From NCBI GenBank assembly GCA_009841145.1, contig VXMJ01000028.1, positions 24,540-84,848 on the forward strand: a stretch of 60,309 nucleotides of DNA. The letters are read 5' to 3'. Both the position numbers and the translations under genes were made by a program. Positions 52,016 through 60,309 of the stretch are shown here, in pieces (positions within the stretch are counted from its first letter, which is position 1; every line of letters begins with the position of its first letter). The stretch is from Caldilineaceae bacterium SB0661_bin_34 (lineage in GTDB: Bacteria; Chloroflexota; Anaerolineae; Caldilineales; Caldilineaceae). The notes under the pieces are model-generated. The model did no database searches. It was not told the origin of the DNA and saw only the letters and a program-made list of their open reading frames with translations.

Positions 52016-53416
52016 ATGCCCAACAGCCCCGATTCTACAACGCAGGCCCCGGACACCGTCCACCGCACGGTGCGCCTGCGCCTGTATCCCGGCGATGCCG
52101 CTACGGGTATCCTGCTGACGGCCATCGCCGGGGCCTGCCGTTACGTCTGGAACCATATGCTGGCCGACTGCGAGTGGCGGTACGCGCGCTGGAAGGAAAT
52201 GCACGTGCCCGCTCTCAACTGGCCGGAGGTCAGGGAAGGCAAGACGGCATGGGCCAAGTCCATCCGCAGGAAGATGGGACCCGGTCCGTCCACGAGCTTC
52301 TTCACCCTGGGCCAGCGGTTCACGGAACTGCGCAACGACCCGGACCACGCCTGGCTGAAGGAATACCCCTACGCGGTGGTCCGCTACAGCCTGAAGTACC
52401 TGGCCGACGCCTACGCGCGGTACAAGGCAGACCCGAAGAACGAGGGAAGGCCCCGGTTCAAGGCCCGGCACTTCACCGTGCCGGCGTTCACCATTCCCGA
52501 GGCCGTCCGGATAGACGGGGACCGGCTGCACGTGCCCAAGGTCGGTTGGCTGCGGCTGGCGGGATCGAACCTGTACGCCGGATGCAAACCGCTGACCGTG
52601 CGCGTGCGCATGGAAGGCACGGAACAGCACCCCAAGTGGTATGCGTACGTCTGCTACGACGTGCCTGCGGAGCAGGTGAAGCAGCCTGCCGCGGACGGCG
52701 CGTTGGGCCTGGACCGCAACGTGGGGCAGGCCACGGACAGCGACGGCACCGTGTACGCGATGCCCGACACGGACAAGCTGGACGCGCAGATCGCCCGCAA
52801 GCAGCGGGAGCTGAGCCGCAAGCAAGGCTGGGGTCCCAAGGACCGTCGGCCCAAGTCGAACCGGGGCAGGCGCGTGAACGGGCAGTTGAACAAGCTGCAG
52901 CGCAAGGGGGCGCGCAAGCGCGACGATGCCACGCACCAGGCCAGTCGCAAGCTGGCGGACACGGCGCACACCGTGGTGGTGGAGGATCTGAACACGAAGG
53001 GCATGACCCGGTCGGCCAAGGGCACGGTAGCGAAACCCGGCAGGCAGGTCAAGCAGAAGTCGGGGCTCAACCGCAGCATCCTGGCCAGCGGCTGGGGCTC
53101 CTGGGAGCGCAAGCTGGCGTACAAGGCGGGCGAACTGCGGAAGGTGAATCCGGCCTACACGTCGCAGACGTGCAGCCGGTGCGGCCATGTTGACAAGTCA
53201 AACCGGCCGTCGCAGGCGGTGTTTGCGTGCGGGGCCTGCGGGTTCCGTGCGAACGCCGACCACAATGCGGCAATCAACATTTTGGTGCGGGCGGGACTTC
53301 CGTGCGTGCCCGTTTCGGCCCGTGGGACAGGGGCGGCTGCACGGCGAGGGGCGATCCCGTGGGGGTCCCCGACGACCCGTGAACGAGATGGGCCGGCTGT
53401 CCAGTCCGACCTATAA
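52016..53416 (+). CDS. tnpB: TnpB RNA-guided nuclease, intact (IS1341-type element)
   Basis: A 466-residue TnpB with every key part present. RuvC-I Asp is in GALGLDRNVG (near residue 228), RuvC-II Glu in VVVEDLNTKGM (near 323), the zinc finger is CSRC and CGAC, and RuvC-III Asp is in NADHNAAINIL (near 418). The N-terminal helix-rich and WED-like parts are full length. TnpB cuts DNA matched by a guide RNA made from the 3' end of the element. No TnpA is adjacent, so the element depends on a transposase elsewhere. Broken relatives lie at 2040, 23187 and 53620. Confidence 0.93.
   Translation: MPNSPDSTTQAPDTVHRTVRLRLYPGDAATGILLTAIAGACRYVWNHMLADCEWRYARWKEMHVPALNWPEVREGKTAWAKSIRRKMGPGPSTSFFTLGQRFTELRNDPDHAWLKEYPYAVVRYSLKYLADAYARYKADPKNEGRPRFKARHFTVPAFTIPEAVRIDGDRLHVPKVGWLRLAGSNLYAGCKPLTVRVRMEGTEQHPKWYAYVCYDVPAEQVKQPAADGALGLDRNVGQATDSDGTVYAMPDTDKLDAQIARKQRELSRKQGWGPKDRRPKSNRGRRVNGQLNKLQRKGARKRDDATHQASRKLADTAHTVVVEDLNTKGMTRSAKGTVAKPGRQVKQKSGLNRSILASGWGSWERKLAYKAGELRKVNPAYTSQTCSRCGHVDKSNRPSQAVFACGACGFRANADHNAAINILVRAGLPCVPVSARGTGAAARRGAIPWGSPTTRERDGPAVQSDL
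53290..53415 (+). ncRNA. Candidate omega (guide) RNA region at the tnpB 3' end
   Basis: TnpB guide RNAs overlap the end of tnpB and run past it. Here the last 35 codons give a protein tail rich in Arg, Gly and Pro without domain character. The DNA, however, is conserved in the remnant at 23395-23450 (GCACGGCGAG, GGCGATCCCG, GACGA, CCGTGAAC). The right end of the element lies near 53415, so the guide would come from sequence just beyond it. Confidence 0.4.
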
Positions 53417-53420
53417 GTCC

Positions 53421-53576
53421 CACACAGTTGAAGTCAGTGTCGTACCTATCCTGCTGGGCGAGGGTGTCCCACTCGTATCCGACCCATTCACGCGCATCGC
53501 GTTGACGTTGACCGGACACCGGGTGTATGCAAAGACAGGCATGGTCAGTTTGGTGTACGCCGTGAACAACAGATAG
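53421..53576 (+). pseudogene. RibD C-terminal (dihydrofolate reductase-like) remnant
   Basis: The frame VEVSVVPILLGEGVPL, then RIALTLTGHRVYAKTGMVSLVYAV, is the end of a RibD-C/DHFR-type reductase. The N-terminal two thirds are absent. The match begins right where the TnpB element ends, so the insertion, or a deletion next to it, removed the rest. Confidence 0.75.
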
Positions 53577-53619
53577 CCGGGGTCCATGCGATCCCGACAG
53601 TCCAAGTGATCGCGTACCA

Positions 53620-53990
53620 TCCGGCCGGTATCCTGGGACTGGATTGCAATGTGGGCTGGTTCACAAACAATGAGGGCCTGGAGTATCGTCGGATTGACCA
53701 GGCTGGAAGGTCAAGGTGCCGGCCCGTTCACACCGTTGGGCCATACGGGTTCCAAGAACTGCCTCTTGCAGACCGCTTTCCGTTGTCAGTCCTGCGGGCC
53801 ATGAAAGGAACGCGGCCCTGGATGGTCAGAGATGGCACGTCGACGAGATCATCCCTGTGGCCCAACCGGGATCTTTGTGTGGTCCGAAGGTGGCAGTGGC
53901 CACTGGTCGGCACGGACACGACCGCTTGGGGGAGTTGCCGACGGCAACAATGGTTCCACAGAGAGACAAACATAGCCCCGTCCAACCGTT
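53620..53990 (+). pseudogene. TnpB remnant
   Basis: GILGLDCNVGWFTNNEGLEYRRID parallels the RuvC-I block GALGLDRNVGQATDSDG of the neighbour TnpB. A frameshifted CQSCG / HERNAALDG stretch near 53790 is the zinc-finger/RuvC-III end. The middle is deleted. It is a separate, older insertion beside the intact element. Confidence 0.5.
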
Positions 53991-54122
53991 ATTGACATCT
54001 CGTCTGTTGGGTAGAGGGATGCTTGCGGTACGCCATGGGTATAGCCGGGGTTTTCCACCGCCCCCTGAAAGCCCCATCCCCTACAATCCGCGCGCAGTAC
54101 ATCCGCCCGGACAAGCCGGTTG

Positions 54123-54285
54123 ATGAACCAAGAGCCCCACGACATCTTCCAGGTCGAAGCCGCCGAACACCGTCGACAGGGGATGTTCCGGGGTCAGGTG
54201 GCCCGGCATCACCCGTCAGGATCGCCCCGGATTGGACAAGCGGTGCATTGACGCACCGTTCCTGCGCGGTCGACTTCGAGGAGCA
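54123..54285 (+). pseudogene. Relic of the rarA 5' end
   Basis: ATG at 54123 opens MNQEPHDIFQVEAAEHRRQ, nearly the same as [19 protein letters not shown] at the start of rarA (56082), with matching DNA (ATGAACCAAGAGCCCCACGA against ATGAACCAAGATCCCCAGGA). Weaker similarity continues to about 54285. The frame then decays. The SDR gene at 54288 lies between relic and intact gene, so it was placed inside a former tandem copy. Confidence 0.75.
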
Positions 54286-54287
54286 AG

Positions 54288-55778
54288 ATGGCCCGTTCCG
54301 AACGAATCCTGGTTACTGGAGCCACCGGGTACATAGGCGGCAGGCTGGTTCCCCGACTGCTGCAGGAGGAGTACCGCGTCCGCGTTCTCGTACGCAGTCG
54401 GGTCCGGGTGCTCTCACGTCCCTGGTCCGACCAGGTCGAGATATTGACCGGCGACATCTTCGATCCCCAGACGCTGGCGAAAGTGTTGGCCGGGGTGGAC
54501 TCGGCGTACTACCTGATTCACAGTATGTCGCGGGGATCGAACTTCCACAATTTGGACCTGGAAGCCGCCCGGGCCTTTGGGCAGGAGGCCCAAAAAGCAG
54601 GAGTCAACCGCATCATTTACCTGGGCGGTCTGGGAGACCCGGAGGGCAATCTCTCCCAGCATCTGCGATCGCGGCAAGAGACAGGGCAGGCGCTGCGGGA
54701 AGGTGGTGTCCCGGTCACGGAATTCCGGGCTGCGGTCATCGTGGGCTCGGGCAGCATTTCTTTCGAGATGATTCGCTATCTTGTGGAGCGTCTCCCCGTC
54801 ATGATCTGCCCCAGGTGGATTTATTCCCGCATCCAGCCCATCGCCGTCCAAGATGTCTTGGAATACCTGGTTGGCGCCCTTGACACACCGGCAAGCCGGG
54901 GTCTCACCATTGAGATTGGCGGGAAGAATACAACCACCTACAAGGGACTGATGCTTGGCTATGCCGAAAAAAGGGGCCTCCGGCGCCTGCTGCTGGCCGT
55001 TCCCGTCTTGACGCCCCGACTCTCTTCCTATTGGGTGCACTGGCTAACTCCAATCCCATCCGACATTACCGTTGCTCTTGTTGAGGGGCTCCGCAACGAT
55101 GTCATCGTGACCGATGATCTCGCTCGCACGATCTTCCCTCATATCGAACCGCAGGACTATGCCTCGGCCATCGACATCGTGATCAACGACCTTGACGAGG
55201 GACGGATCGACACATCGTGGAGTGATGCCGTAGGCACGACCCCAGAGCAAGATAATCCCGTCCGGCTGGAAACCCGCCAAGGAATGATCATTGAGCGTCG
55301 CCGTCGCCGGGTGGCAGCTTCGGCCCAAGCCGTCTACAGGGTTTGCACCGGCATCGGGGCAGCGCGAGGCTGGTACTTTGCCAACTGGACATGGCGTTTA
55401 AGGGGGATGGTGGACCGTCTGCTGGGAGGTGCAGGCCTACGCAGAGGACGACGCCATCCCGACAACTTGCGCATCGGCGATGCCCTGGATTTCTGGCGGG
55501 TGGAGGATTTGAAAGCCGACCGCCTGGTCCGCCTCAGGGCCGAGATGAAGCTTCCCGGCCGGGCCTGGCTCCAGTTTGAGATGCGGGAAGCCCAAGACGG
55601 AACAACCCATTTGGAGCAAACGGCGGCATTCATTCCCAAGGGATTGACCGGTCTAGCCTATTGGTACGGACTGTATCCTGTGCACGCCTGGATATTCGGC
55701 GGATTGGCAAGGGCGATCGCGAGCCGCGCTGAACACAGGATGACTTCGCGCGAACCAGATGCCGCGAACCATCGATAA
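54288..55778 (+). CDS. NAD(P)-binding SDR protein with DUF2867 C-terminal domain
   Basis: A 496-residue protein. Residues 6-300 are an atypical/extended SDR: the nucleotide motif GATGYIGGRL is near residue 11, then GDIFDPQTLAKVLAGVDSAYYLIHSM and IIYLGGLGD. Residues about 330-480 form a DUF2867-type domain (GWYFANWTWRLRGMVDRLLGG, LDFWRVEDLKADRLVRLRAEM), a fusion known in many bacteria and of unknown substrate. It starts at ATG 54288 right after a relic of rarA. No partner genes are evident, apart from rarA 300 bases downstream. Confidence 0.88.
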   Translation: MARSERILVTGATGYIGGRLVPRLLQEEYRVRVLVRSRVRVLSRPWSDQVEILTGDIFDPQTLAKVLAGVDSAYYLIHSMSRGSNFHNLDLEAARAFGQEAQKAGVNRIIYLGGLGDPEGNLSQHLRSRQETGQALREGGVPVTEFRAAVIVGSGSISFEMIRYLVERLPVMICPRWIYSRIQPIAVQDVLEYLVGALDTPASRGLTIEIGGKNTTTYKGLMLGYAEKRGLRRLLLAVPVLTPRLSSYWVHWLTPIPSDITVALVEGLRNDVIVTDDLARTIFPHIEPQDYASAIDIVINDLDEGRIDTSWSDAVGTTPEQDNPVRLETRQGMIIERRRRRVAASAQAVYRVCTGIGAARGWYFANWTWRLRGMVDRLLGGAGLRRGRRHPDNLRIGDALDFWRVEDLKADRLVRLRAEMKLPGRAWLQFEMREAQDGTTHLEQTAAFIPKGLTGLAYWYGLYPVHAWIFGGLARAIASRAEHRMTSREPDAANHR

Positions 55779-56081
55779 TCCAAGCTGCGCCCCTCCAAGC
55801 ACAGCCTGCGCATGTTTCCGGTCTGAGCCAGAGTCAACATGGGTTTGAGCCGAAGTTGAAGCTCTTCCTAAGCGGTGGCATGGGATCCTGCCGGCGGAAC
55901 TGATCACTGCCTCCGACACGGTCACGTGCAGTGTCTTCTGGCCTGATCATATTCACGATGGGCAGACCCCGAGGCGGGATGTCCGGTTCCCTGGCCATCC
56001 TCAAAATCGCCGTTGTCGTACCATGCATGAACAGTGGCGTCATACCGTGACGGACGATACTCCGGATGTAGTTCCAGGCCG
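55779..56081. other. Intergenic stretch before rarA
   Basis: About 300 bases with no gene I can support. It should hold the rarA promoter. A clear -35/-10 pair was not found. Confidence 0.3.
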
Positions 56082-58283
56082 ATGAACCAAGATCCCCAGG
56101 ACCTCTTTCAGGCCGAAGCCGCCGAACGCCGCCAGCAGCAGTCGCCGCTGGCCAACCGGATGCGTCCGTTGACGCTGGACGACTATGTGGGACAGGAACA
56201 CATCATTGGCCCCGGCCGGTTGCTGCGACGGTCCATAGAGGCCGACCAGTTGTCGTCACTGATCCTCTACGGCCCTCCCGGTACCGGCAAGACCACACTT
56301 GCCAGTGTCATTGCCAACACCTCCAGCAGTGCCTTCGTCACGCTCAATGCCGTCCTGGCGGGAGTCAAGGTGCTGCGCGAGGAAATCGATGCCGCCGGAC
56401 ACCGGTTTGCCTATCGACAGCAGCGGACCACCCTGTTCGTGGACGAGGTCCACCGATGGAACAAGGCCCAGCAGGATGCCCTGTTGCCCCACGTGGAAAA
56501 CGGCGCCATCATCTTCATCGGCGCCACCACGGAAAATCCGTTCTTCGAGGTCATCAAGCCTCTGGTCAGCCGCAGCCGGGTCTTTCAGTTGCGGCCACTG
56601 GACGACGATGCGGTCTCGACGCTCCTGACCCGCTCCCTCGAGGATCCGGTGAACGGATTCGGCGGTCAGCCGGTCGCGTTGGAGGACGAGGCGCGACAAC
56701 ATCTGGTACACATGGCCAACGGTGACGCGCGCAGCGCCTTGAACGCCCTGGAACTGGCCGTAAACACCACAGCCGAAGGCCAGGACGGCGTGATCCGGAT
56801 TGACCTAGCCACGGCCGAGGAATCGATTCAGCGGCGGGCCGTCCTCTATGACAAGCAGGGCGATGTTCACTACGACGCTGTCTCCGCATTCATCAAGTCC
56901 CTGCGCGGCTCCGATCCGGACGCAGCCCTCTACTGGGGTGCCAAGATGATCTATGCCGGCGAGGATCCCTCCTTCCTGTTCCGGCGCATGGCCATTTTGG
57001 CGAGCGAGGATGTCGGCCTGGCCGATCCGCAGGCGGTCGCCGTGGTGGAAAGCTGCTGGAGCCTGTTCAACCGCATTGGCCTGCCCGAAGGCCTGTATCC
57101 GCTCTCACAGGCCATTCTCTACCTGGCCACGGCACCCAAGTCCAACTCCGCGATGGCGCTGTTCGCCGCCCTGGAGGCAGTGGAGCAAGAGAAGGACCAG
57201 GAGGTACCAACCCCGCTCAAGGACGGCAACCGCGATGCCACGGCATTTGGACACGGTGCCGGCTATCTCTACCCTCACGCCTATCGCGACCACTGGGTAG
57301 CCCAGCAATACCTGCCGGTCGGACTGGAAGGCCGAGTCTTCTTCGAACCGGGAGCCCTTGGCTACGAATCCGCCATTCGGGACCAGGTCTTGCGCCGTAG
57401 GGAGGAACTGCTGGCCGCGGCACCGGAACAAGCCGATGTACCCGCCGAAGGCATCACCTACTCACCCGACGATCCGGGCCGCGAGGACTGGCTACGACGC
57501 GCCGGCAACGCCGGCAGCCGTCATTTGGGAACGGTGCGGGATGCGATCTGCACGCGCGCCGGCATGCAGCGCCACGACCGGGTGCTTGTTGTGCGCGCAG
57601 ACAACGGCCTGCTTCTAGCCGAAGCCTGCCGCGCCGTGCCGGAGGGCGGAGTGTGGGGCCAGGTTTCGTCACCCAAGGCCGCCGCCGGACTGAATCTCCG
57701 CTACAGCGAACTCCCCGAGTTGGATCGACCCGTGCTGGCCACAAGCCTGGGGGAATTGGATCCCAGCCTTCGGTTCGAGCGCGTGTTGGGGATGGACATG
57801 CTAGGTGGACCGCAGGAAGCCGAAGATCTCCTGTCTGTCCTGGCCAAGATTCTGGCCGACGGCGGCCGCATGGCCTTCAGCCAGTCCCTCCCGCTGATGG
57901 GCCAACGGGTTCACAGTCTCCTCGACTTCCGGGCAGAGGACAAACTGGGCACGCACCTGCGGGAGGTTGAGGAGAACCTATGGGCCAACCATCCCAACCC
58001 CTCCCTGCGCTGGACCGAAGTAGACCTCCGTGATCTACTGGCGCACCTTCCTTTGTCAGCCGAGATCGAACTTCTGGAGACGGTCGACCAGCGTTTTGTC
58101 TCGGTCAAGGAAATCAGGTCCTGGCTCAACCCGCAGAGTGCGCTGGGAGCCGCACTGAGTAGCAGCGGTTTTTCGTCCAACGACCTAGCAGGTTTGTCCC
58201 TGCGCATGGAGCAGGAACTGGGCAACCAAACCGTTCCCTGGCAACGCGTAACAGCCTTGGTTGTAACCAAGCACCACCCCTGA
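56082..58283 (+). CDS. rarA: Recombination factor RarA fused to a methyltransferase-like domain
   Basis: A 733-residue fusion. Residues 1-420 are the AAA+ RarA/MgsA/WRNIP1 protein: [19 protein letters not shown], Walker [10 protein letters not shown] near 65, Walker [11 protein letters not shown] near 120, [10 protein letters not shown] as sensor 1, then the lid and tetramer domains. From about residue 460 an extra domain follows with [16 protein letters not shown] and a Rossmann-like [17 protein letters not shown]. It resembles the SAM-binding fold of the RarA/unknown-domain fusions known from cyanobacteria (PRK13341). RarA acts at stalled replication forks. ATG at 56082 starts at the conserved MNQDPQDLF; a decayed copy of the same start is at 54123. 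Confidence 0.9.
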   Translation: MNQDPQDLFQAEAAERRQQQSPLANRMRPLTLDDYVGQEHIIGPGRLLRRSIEADQLSSLILYGPPGTGKTTLASVIANTSSSAFVTLNAVLAGVKVLREEIDAAGHRFAYRQQRTTLFVDEVHRWNKAQQDALLPHVENGAIIFIGATTENPFFEVIKPLVSRSRVFQLRPLDDDAVSTLLTRSLEDPVNGFGGQPVALEDEARQHLVHMANGDARSALNALELAVNTTAEGQDGVIRIDLATAEESIQRRAVLYDKQGDVHYDAVSAFIKSLRGSDPDAALYWGAKMIYAGEDPSFLFRRMAILASEDVGLADPQAVAVVESCWSLFNRIGLPEGLYPLSQAILYLATAPKSNSAMALFAALEAVEQEKDQEVPTPLKDGNRDATAFGHGAGYLYPHAYRDHWVAQQYLPVGLEGRVFFEPGALGYESAIRDQVLRRREELLAAAPEQADVPAEGITYSPDDPGREDWLRRAGNAGSRHLGTVRDAICTRAGMQRHDRVLVVRADNGLLLAEACRAVPEGGVWGQVSSPKAAAGLNLRYSELPELDRPVLATSLGELDPSLRFERVLGMDMLGGPQEAEDLLSVLAKILADGGRMAFSQSLPLMGQRVHSLLDFRAEDKLGTHLREVEENLWANHPNPSLRWTEVDLRDLLAHLPLSAEIELLETVDQRFVSVKEIRSWLNPQSALGAALSSSGFSSNDLAGLSLRMEQELGNQTVPWQRVTALVVTKHHP

Positions 58284-59068
58284 AGCCACATGGGGTGTCT
58301 GTGGCAATTTCAGGGGCGTACGTGCGTGGTGTCCAGGTGCACCTGGTACAGACGGCCAGCAGGCGCGCCCAGACCCTGGTTTGACACCCGCGCCGATGGC
58401 GACGAAAGACGCTGTTCCAGCGTCAGAAGCGAAGTGGCAGGTTGTGCCACGGGATCTTCGTACGCAGGAGGTCATGGACCTCGTGCGGGAATCAGCACAG
58501 GTCAGCGGGGAATCCTGTCCGGATCCTGGTGCAGCGGACGGGGATAGAACTTGAATTCGACGGTGCGCAGCGCGTGACGGGCCATGGGCAGGGACGGCGA
58601 AGGGAAAAGCAAGGCGGTCACGATGATATAACCCAAGGCAAACAGCCCTTTCATTGATGGGTATATGAGCCTCAAATAGGTTTATGGAGTGTAGGAACCG
58701 GAGCGTAGCAGGTGGGGCAGCGCCAGTGAACAACTATTGCGCTTGCAACCAAAGTACACGCTCGTCGCCAAGCGTTGGCGAACTCCTGCGTCTCATCGCA
58801 TAAATTCCGCCCGCAGCGTGACGGAGCCTCCCTGGATGCCGCCGTCGTCGAGAGCCAGGATGTTGAACACATTGTCGCTTCCCATGGCGAGCTAATGCTC
58901 CCCGGGCTCTGCGGCTACCGAGTGGGTCTTCACTGCTGTACGACTTGGGCAAGCCTCTCCTGAGAGTGCGAGAAGCTCCATAGCCTCATCCAGACAGACA
59001 CATGTACACGGTTTACATATCGAGTAGTTGCATCATAATTTGTAAACCACACGGAAGGAATGTGCCCA
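58284..59068. other. Long stretch without a recognisable gene
   Basis: About 780 bases between rarA and the XRE-ImmA gene. Frames of 60-85 codons occur on both strands, but none shows a known family. AT-rich DNA at 58985-59045 probably carries the promoter and operator of the antitoxin gene. Confidence 0.35.
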
Positions 59069-60133
59069 ATGTTTAGCGAGTGTCTCAAACTCGCCCGAAA
59101 ACGCAGGGGCCTTTCTCTGCGGGCGTTGTCCTCAGCCATGGGCGGCATCGTCTCGGCCCAGGCGATCGGCAAATACGAACGGGCAGAGATGATGCCGAGC
59201 TCAACCGTGGCCATCGCCCTGGCCAAGGCTCTGGAGGTGCCCCTGAGCTACCTATTGAGCCCTTCCCGCGTGTCCTTGGGGCATGTTGAGTTTCGGAAGT
59301 TGGCCTCGACCAAGGCCAAGGATCGTGCGGCGGTTGAGAGCGAGGTCCTCGATCGCGTGGACCGCTATCTGCAAGTTGAGGAGATCCTGGGGCTCGCCAT
59401 CACGGAACAGGATGGACCAGATGGAGTTCCCTACAGGATCAACGCAGTGGAAGATGCGGAGGATGTGGCCACGTCGGTTCGCACCGCGTGGAACCTTGGA
59501 GGCGGACCGATCCCGGACATAACCGAACTGCTGGAAGAGCGTGGCATCAAGGTGTTCAAATGGCGTTTGCCCGGATCAGTGGATGGGCTCAGTTGTCGGG
59601 TGCACCGGATCCAAGGGGACGACGTTCCCGTGGTCGTCTGCTCCACCGGGAAGTCGTTCGAAAGGCAGCGGTTCACGATTGCTCACGAACTGGGCCACCT
59701 AGTCCTGGACATCCCGCCCACGGTGCCGGCAGAAAAAGCCTGTCAGCGCTTTGCCGGTGCGTTCCTGGCACCCGGGGATGAGCTTGTCCGTGAAGTAGGG
59801 TGCCGCCGACTCAACTTCGGCTTCGAGGAACTCATTGAAATCAAGCATATCTTCGGCATCAGCGCGGCGGCTTTGGTCATGCACATGCGCAACCTGGGAA
59901 TCATCACGGAGGCCACGGTCCGGAACATAGTCAGCGGCATCGGACGCGGCTGGAGAACCGAGGAGCCACGTCCTCTCGAACGAACCGAGTGCCCAACCCG
60001 TTTTCGGTGCCTCTGCTTGAGAGCGCTGGTGGAGCATGCAATTTCGGTGTCCAAGGCTGCGGAGTTGCTCAGACTGAAAGTCAGCGAGATCGAAGGCATC
60101 ATGGCTGGCACTGATGCATTGGAGTGTCGATGA
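59069..60133 (+). CDS. XRE-family regulator with intact ImmA/IrrE zinc-peptidase domain (antitoxin)
   Basis: A 354-residue protein. An XRE helix-turn-helix fills residues 1-65 (KLARKRRGLSLRALSSAMGG, AQAIGKYERAEMMPS). The ImmA/IrrE domain has the full zinc motif in RFTIAHELGHLVLD near residue 210 and continues CQRFAGAFLAPGDELV. A C-terminal helix bundle with SKAAELLRLKVSEIEGIM is typical of antitoxins paired with PIN toxins. ATG at 59069 is chosen because AAGGAA lies 9 bases before it; ATG 59060 would have none. Its stop overlaps the PIN start (ATGA), but that toxin is cut after 14 codons. Confidence 0.9.
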   Translation: MFSECLKLARKRRGLSLRALSSAMGGIVSAQAIGKYERAEMMPSSTVAIALAKALEVPLSYLLSPSRVSLGHVEFRKLASTKAKDRAAVESEVLDRVDRYLQVEEILGLAITEQDGPDGVPYRINAVEDAEDVATSVRTAWNLGGGPIPDITELLEERGIKVFKWRLPGSVDGLSCRVHRIQGDDVPVVVCSTGKSFERQRFTIAHELGHLVLDIPPTVPAEKACQRFAGAFLAPGDELVREVGCRRLNFGFEELIEIKHIFGISAAALVMHMRNLGIITEATVRNIVSGIGRGWRTEEPRPLERTECPTRFRCLCLRALVEHAISVSKAAELLRLKVSEIEGIMAGTDALECR

Positions 60134-60171
60134 AGATTCTCGTCAGCGATAGCTCCGTCCTAATCGAGTTG
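60130..60171 (+). pseudogene. PIN toxin, cut after 14 codons
   Basis: ATG at 60130 overlaps the antitoxin stop and reads MKILVSDSSVLIEL, a PIN N-terminus with the first acidic residue. The PIN code ends here and a tRNA-like 3' end follows within a dozen bases, so most of the toxin has been lost. Confidence 0.65.
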
Positions 60172-60182
60172 ATAATGGGGCA

Positions 60183-60207
60183 CAGGGTTCGAATCCCTCT
60201 CAGCGCA
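60183..60207 (+). other. tRNA-like 3' end (T-arm and acceptor strand)
   Basis: AGGG-TTCGAAT-CCCT forms a T-arm with the canonical seven-base loop. It is followed by a seven-base strand TCAGCGC and A, like the 3' acceptor strand plus discriminator. The 5' part of a tRNA is not present upstream. A 3' tRNA fragment is what a tRNA-targeting integrase leaves at one end of its element. The fit is short; the last T-stem pair is a mismatch. Confidence 0.35.
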
Positions 60208-60309
60208 TCCGGTCTCCAGAACCTATGCCAACCTGCCACAGTCCGGTGCAATCGCCGAACAGGGAGGCTGGCTGTCTGGTAGACGCTTCACGGACCGTGC
60301 GCAAGCCTC

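Noticed and set aside
60183-60207. A complete tRNA gene at the window end
   Set aside because: Only T-arm and acceptor-like bases are present. The upstream 50 bases code for a PIN start and do not fold as D- or anticodon arms.

Overview
The window is G+C-rich DNA from a bacterium that looks like a member of the Chloroflexota. This is an inference from gene content: RarA fused to an extra C-terminal domain, lipoprotein-anchored peptide transporters, an RsbU/RsbW-type signalling operon, and many oxidoreductase, amidohydrolase and dioxygenase genes. No rRNA or complete tRNA was seen, so the assignment is only moderately sure.

Layout. 1-2.3 kb: the end of a Met/Asp-rich protein and broken TnpB elements. 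2.5-6.2 kb: a peptide ABC transporter (lipoprotein plus two permeases, no ATPase). 6.9-10.1 kb: a decayed defence patch with an orphan FitA-like antitoxin, an hsdM remnant, a retropepsin-like protease gene, an hsdS remnant, a broken PIN toxin and an intact XRE-ImmA antitoxin. 10.3-16.7 kb: metabolic genes (cobC, cobS, Uma2 nuclease, homocysteine methyltransferase, beta-propeller protein, amidohydrolase, PhyH-type dioxygenase). 16.9-22.5 kb: a signalling operon of STAS protein, response-regulator/PP2C phosphatase, RsbW-like kinase, periplasmic binding lipoprotein and membrane histidine kinase, the last four coupled by ATGA overlaps. 22.6-25.6 kb: a broken znuB copy, a TnpB remnant and an IS607-type element. 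25.6-37.1 kb: a metal-homeostasis region. A nikABC-like operon and a znuACB operon diverge around an ISAs1-type remnant and share the same 12-bp palindrome, leader and signal-peptide start. They are followed by a lower-G+C group of an aminotransferase-like protein, a COG0523 metallochaperone GTPase and a WD40 protein. 37.4-39.3 kb: transposase remnants and two small genes. 39.4-41.0 kb: D-aminoacylase. 41.3-45.9 kb: a 1523-residue protein joining an Hsp90/sacsin-like ATPase to a superfamily-2 helicase. 46.3-47.4 kb: Phd and AbiEi antitoxins whose toxins are truncated and joined tail to tail. 47.9-53.4 kb: a homoserine-dehydrogenase-like oxidoreductase, a CocE-type hydrolase, a secreted protein and an intact TnpB element inserted beside a RibD-C remnant. 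53.6-58.3 kb: more TnpB debris, a relic of the rarA 5' end, an SDR/DUF2867 protein and rarA. 59-60.3 kb: a second XRE-ImmA antitoxin whose PIN toxin is cut off next to a tRNA-like 3' end.

The two most striking points are these. First, all five toxin-antitoxin loci keep the antitoxin reading frame, but every toxin is destroyed. Second, the sacsin-like ATPase/helicase fusion is a candidate single-gene defence system sitting in that same debris field.
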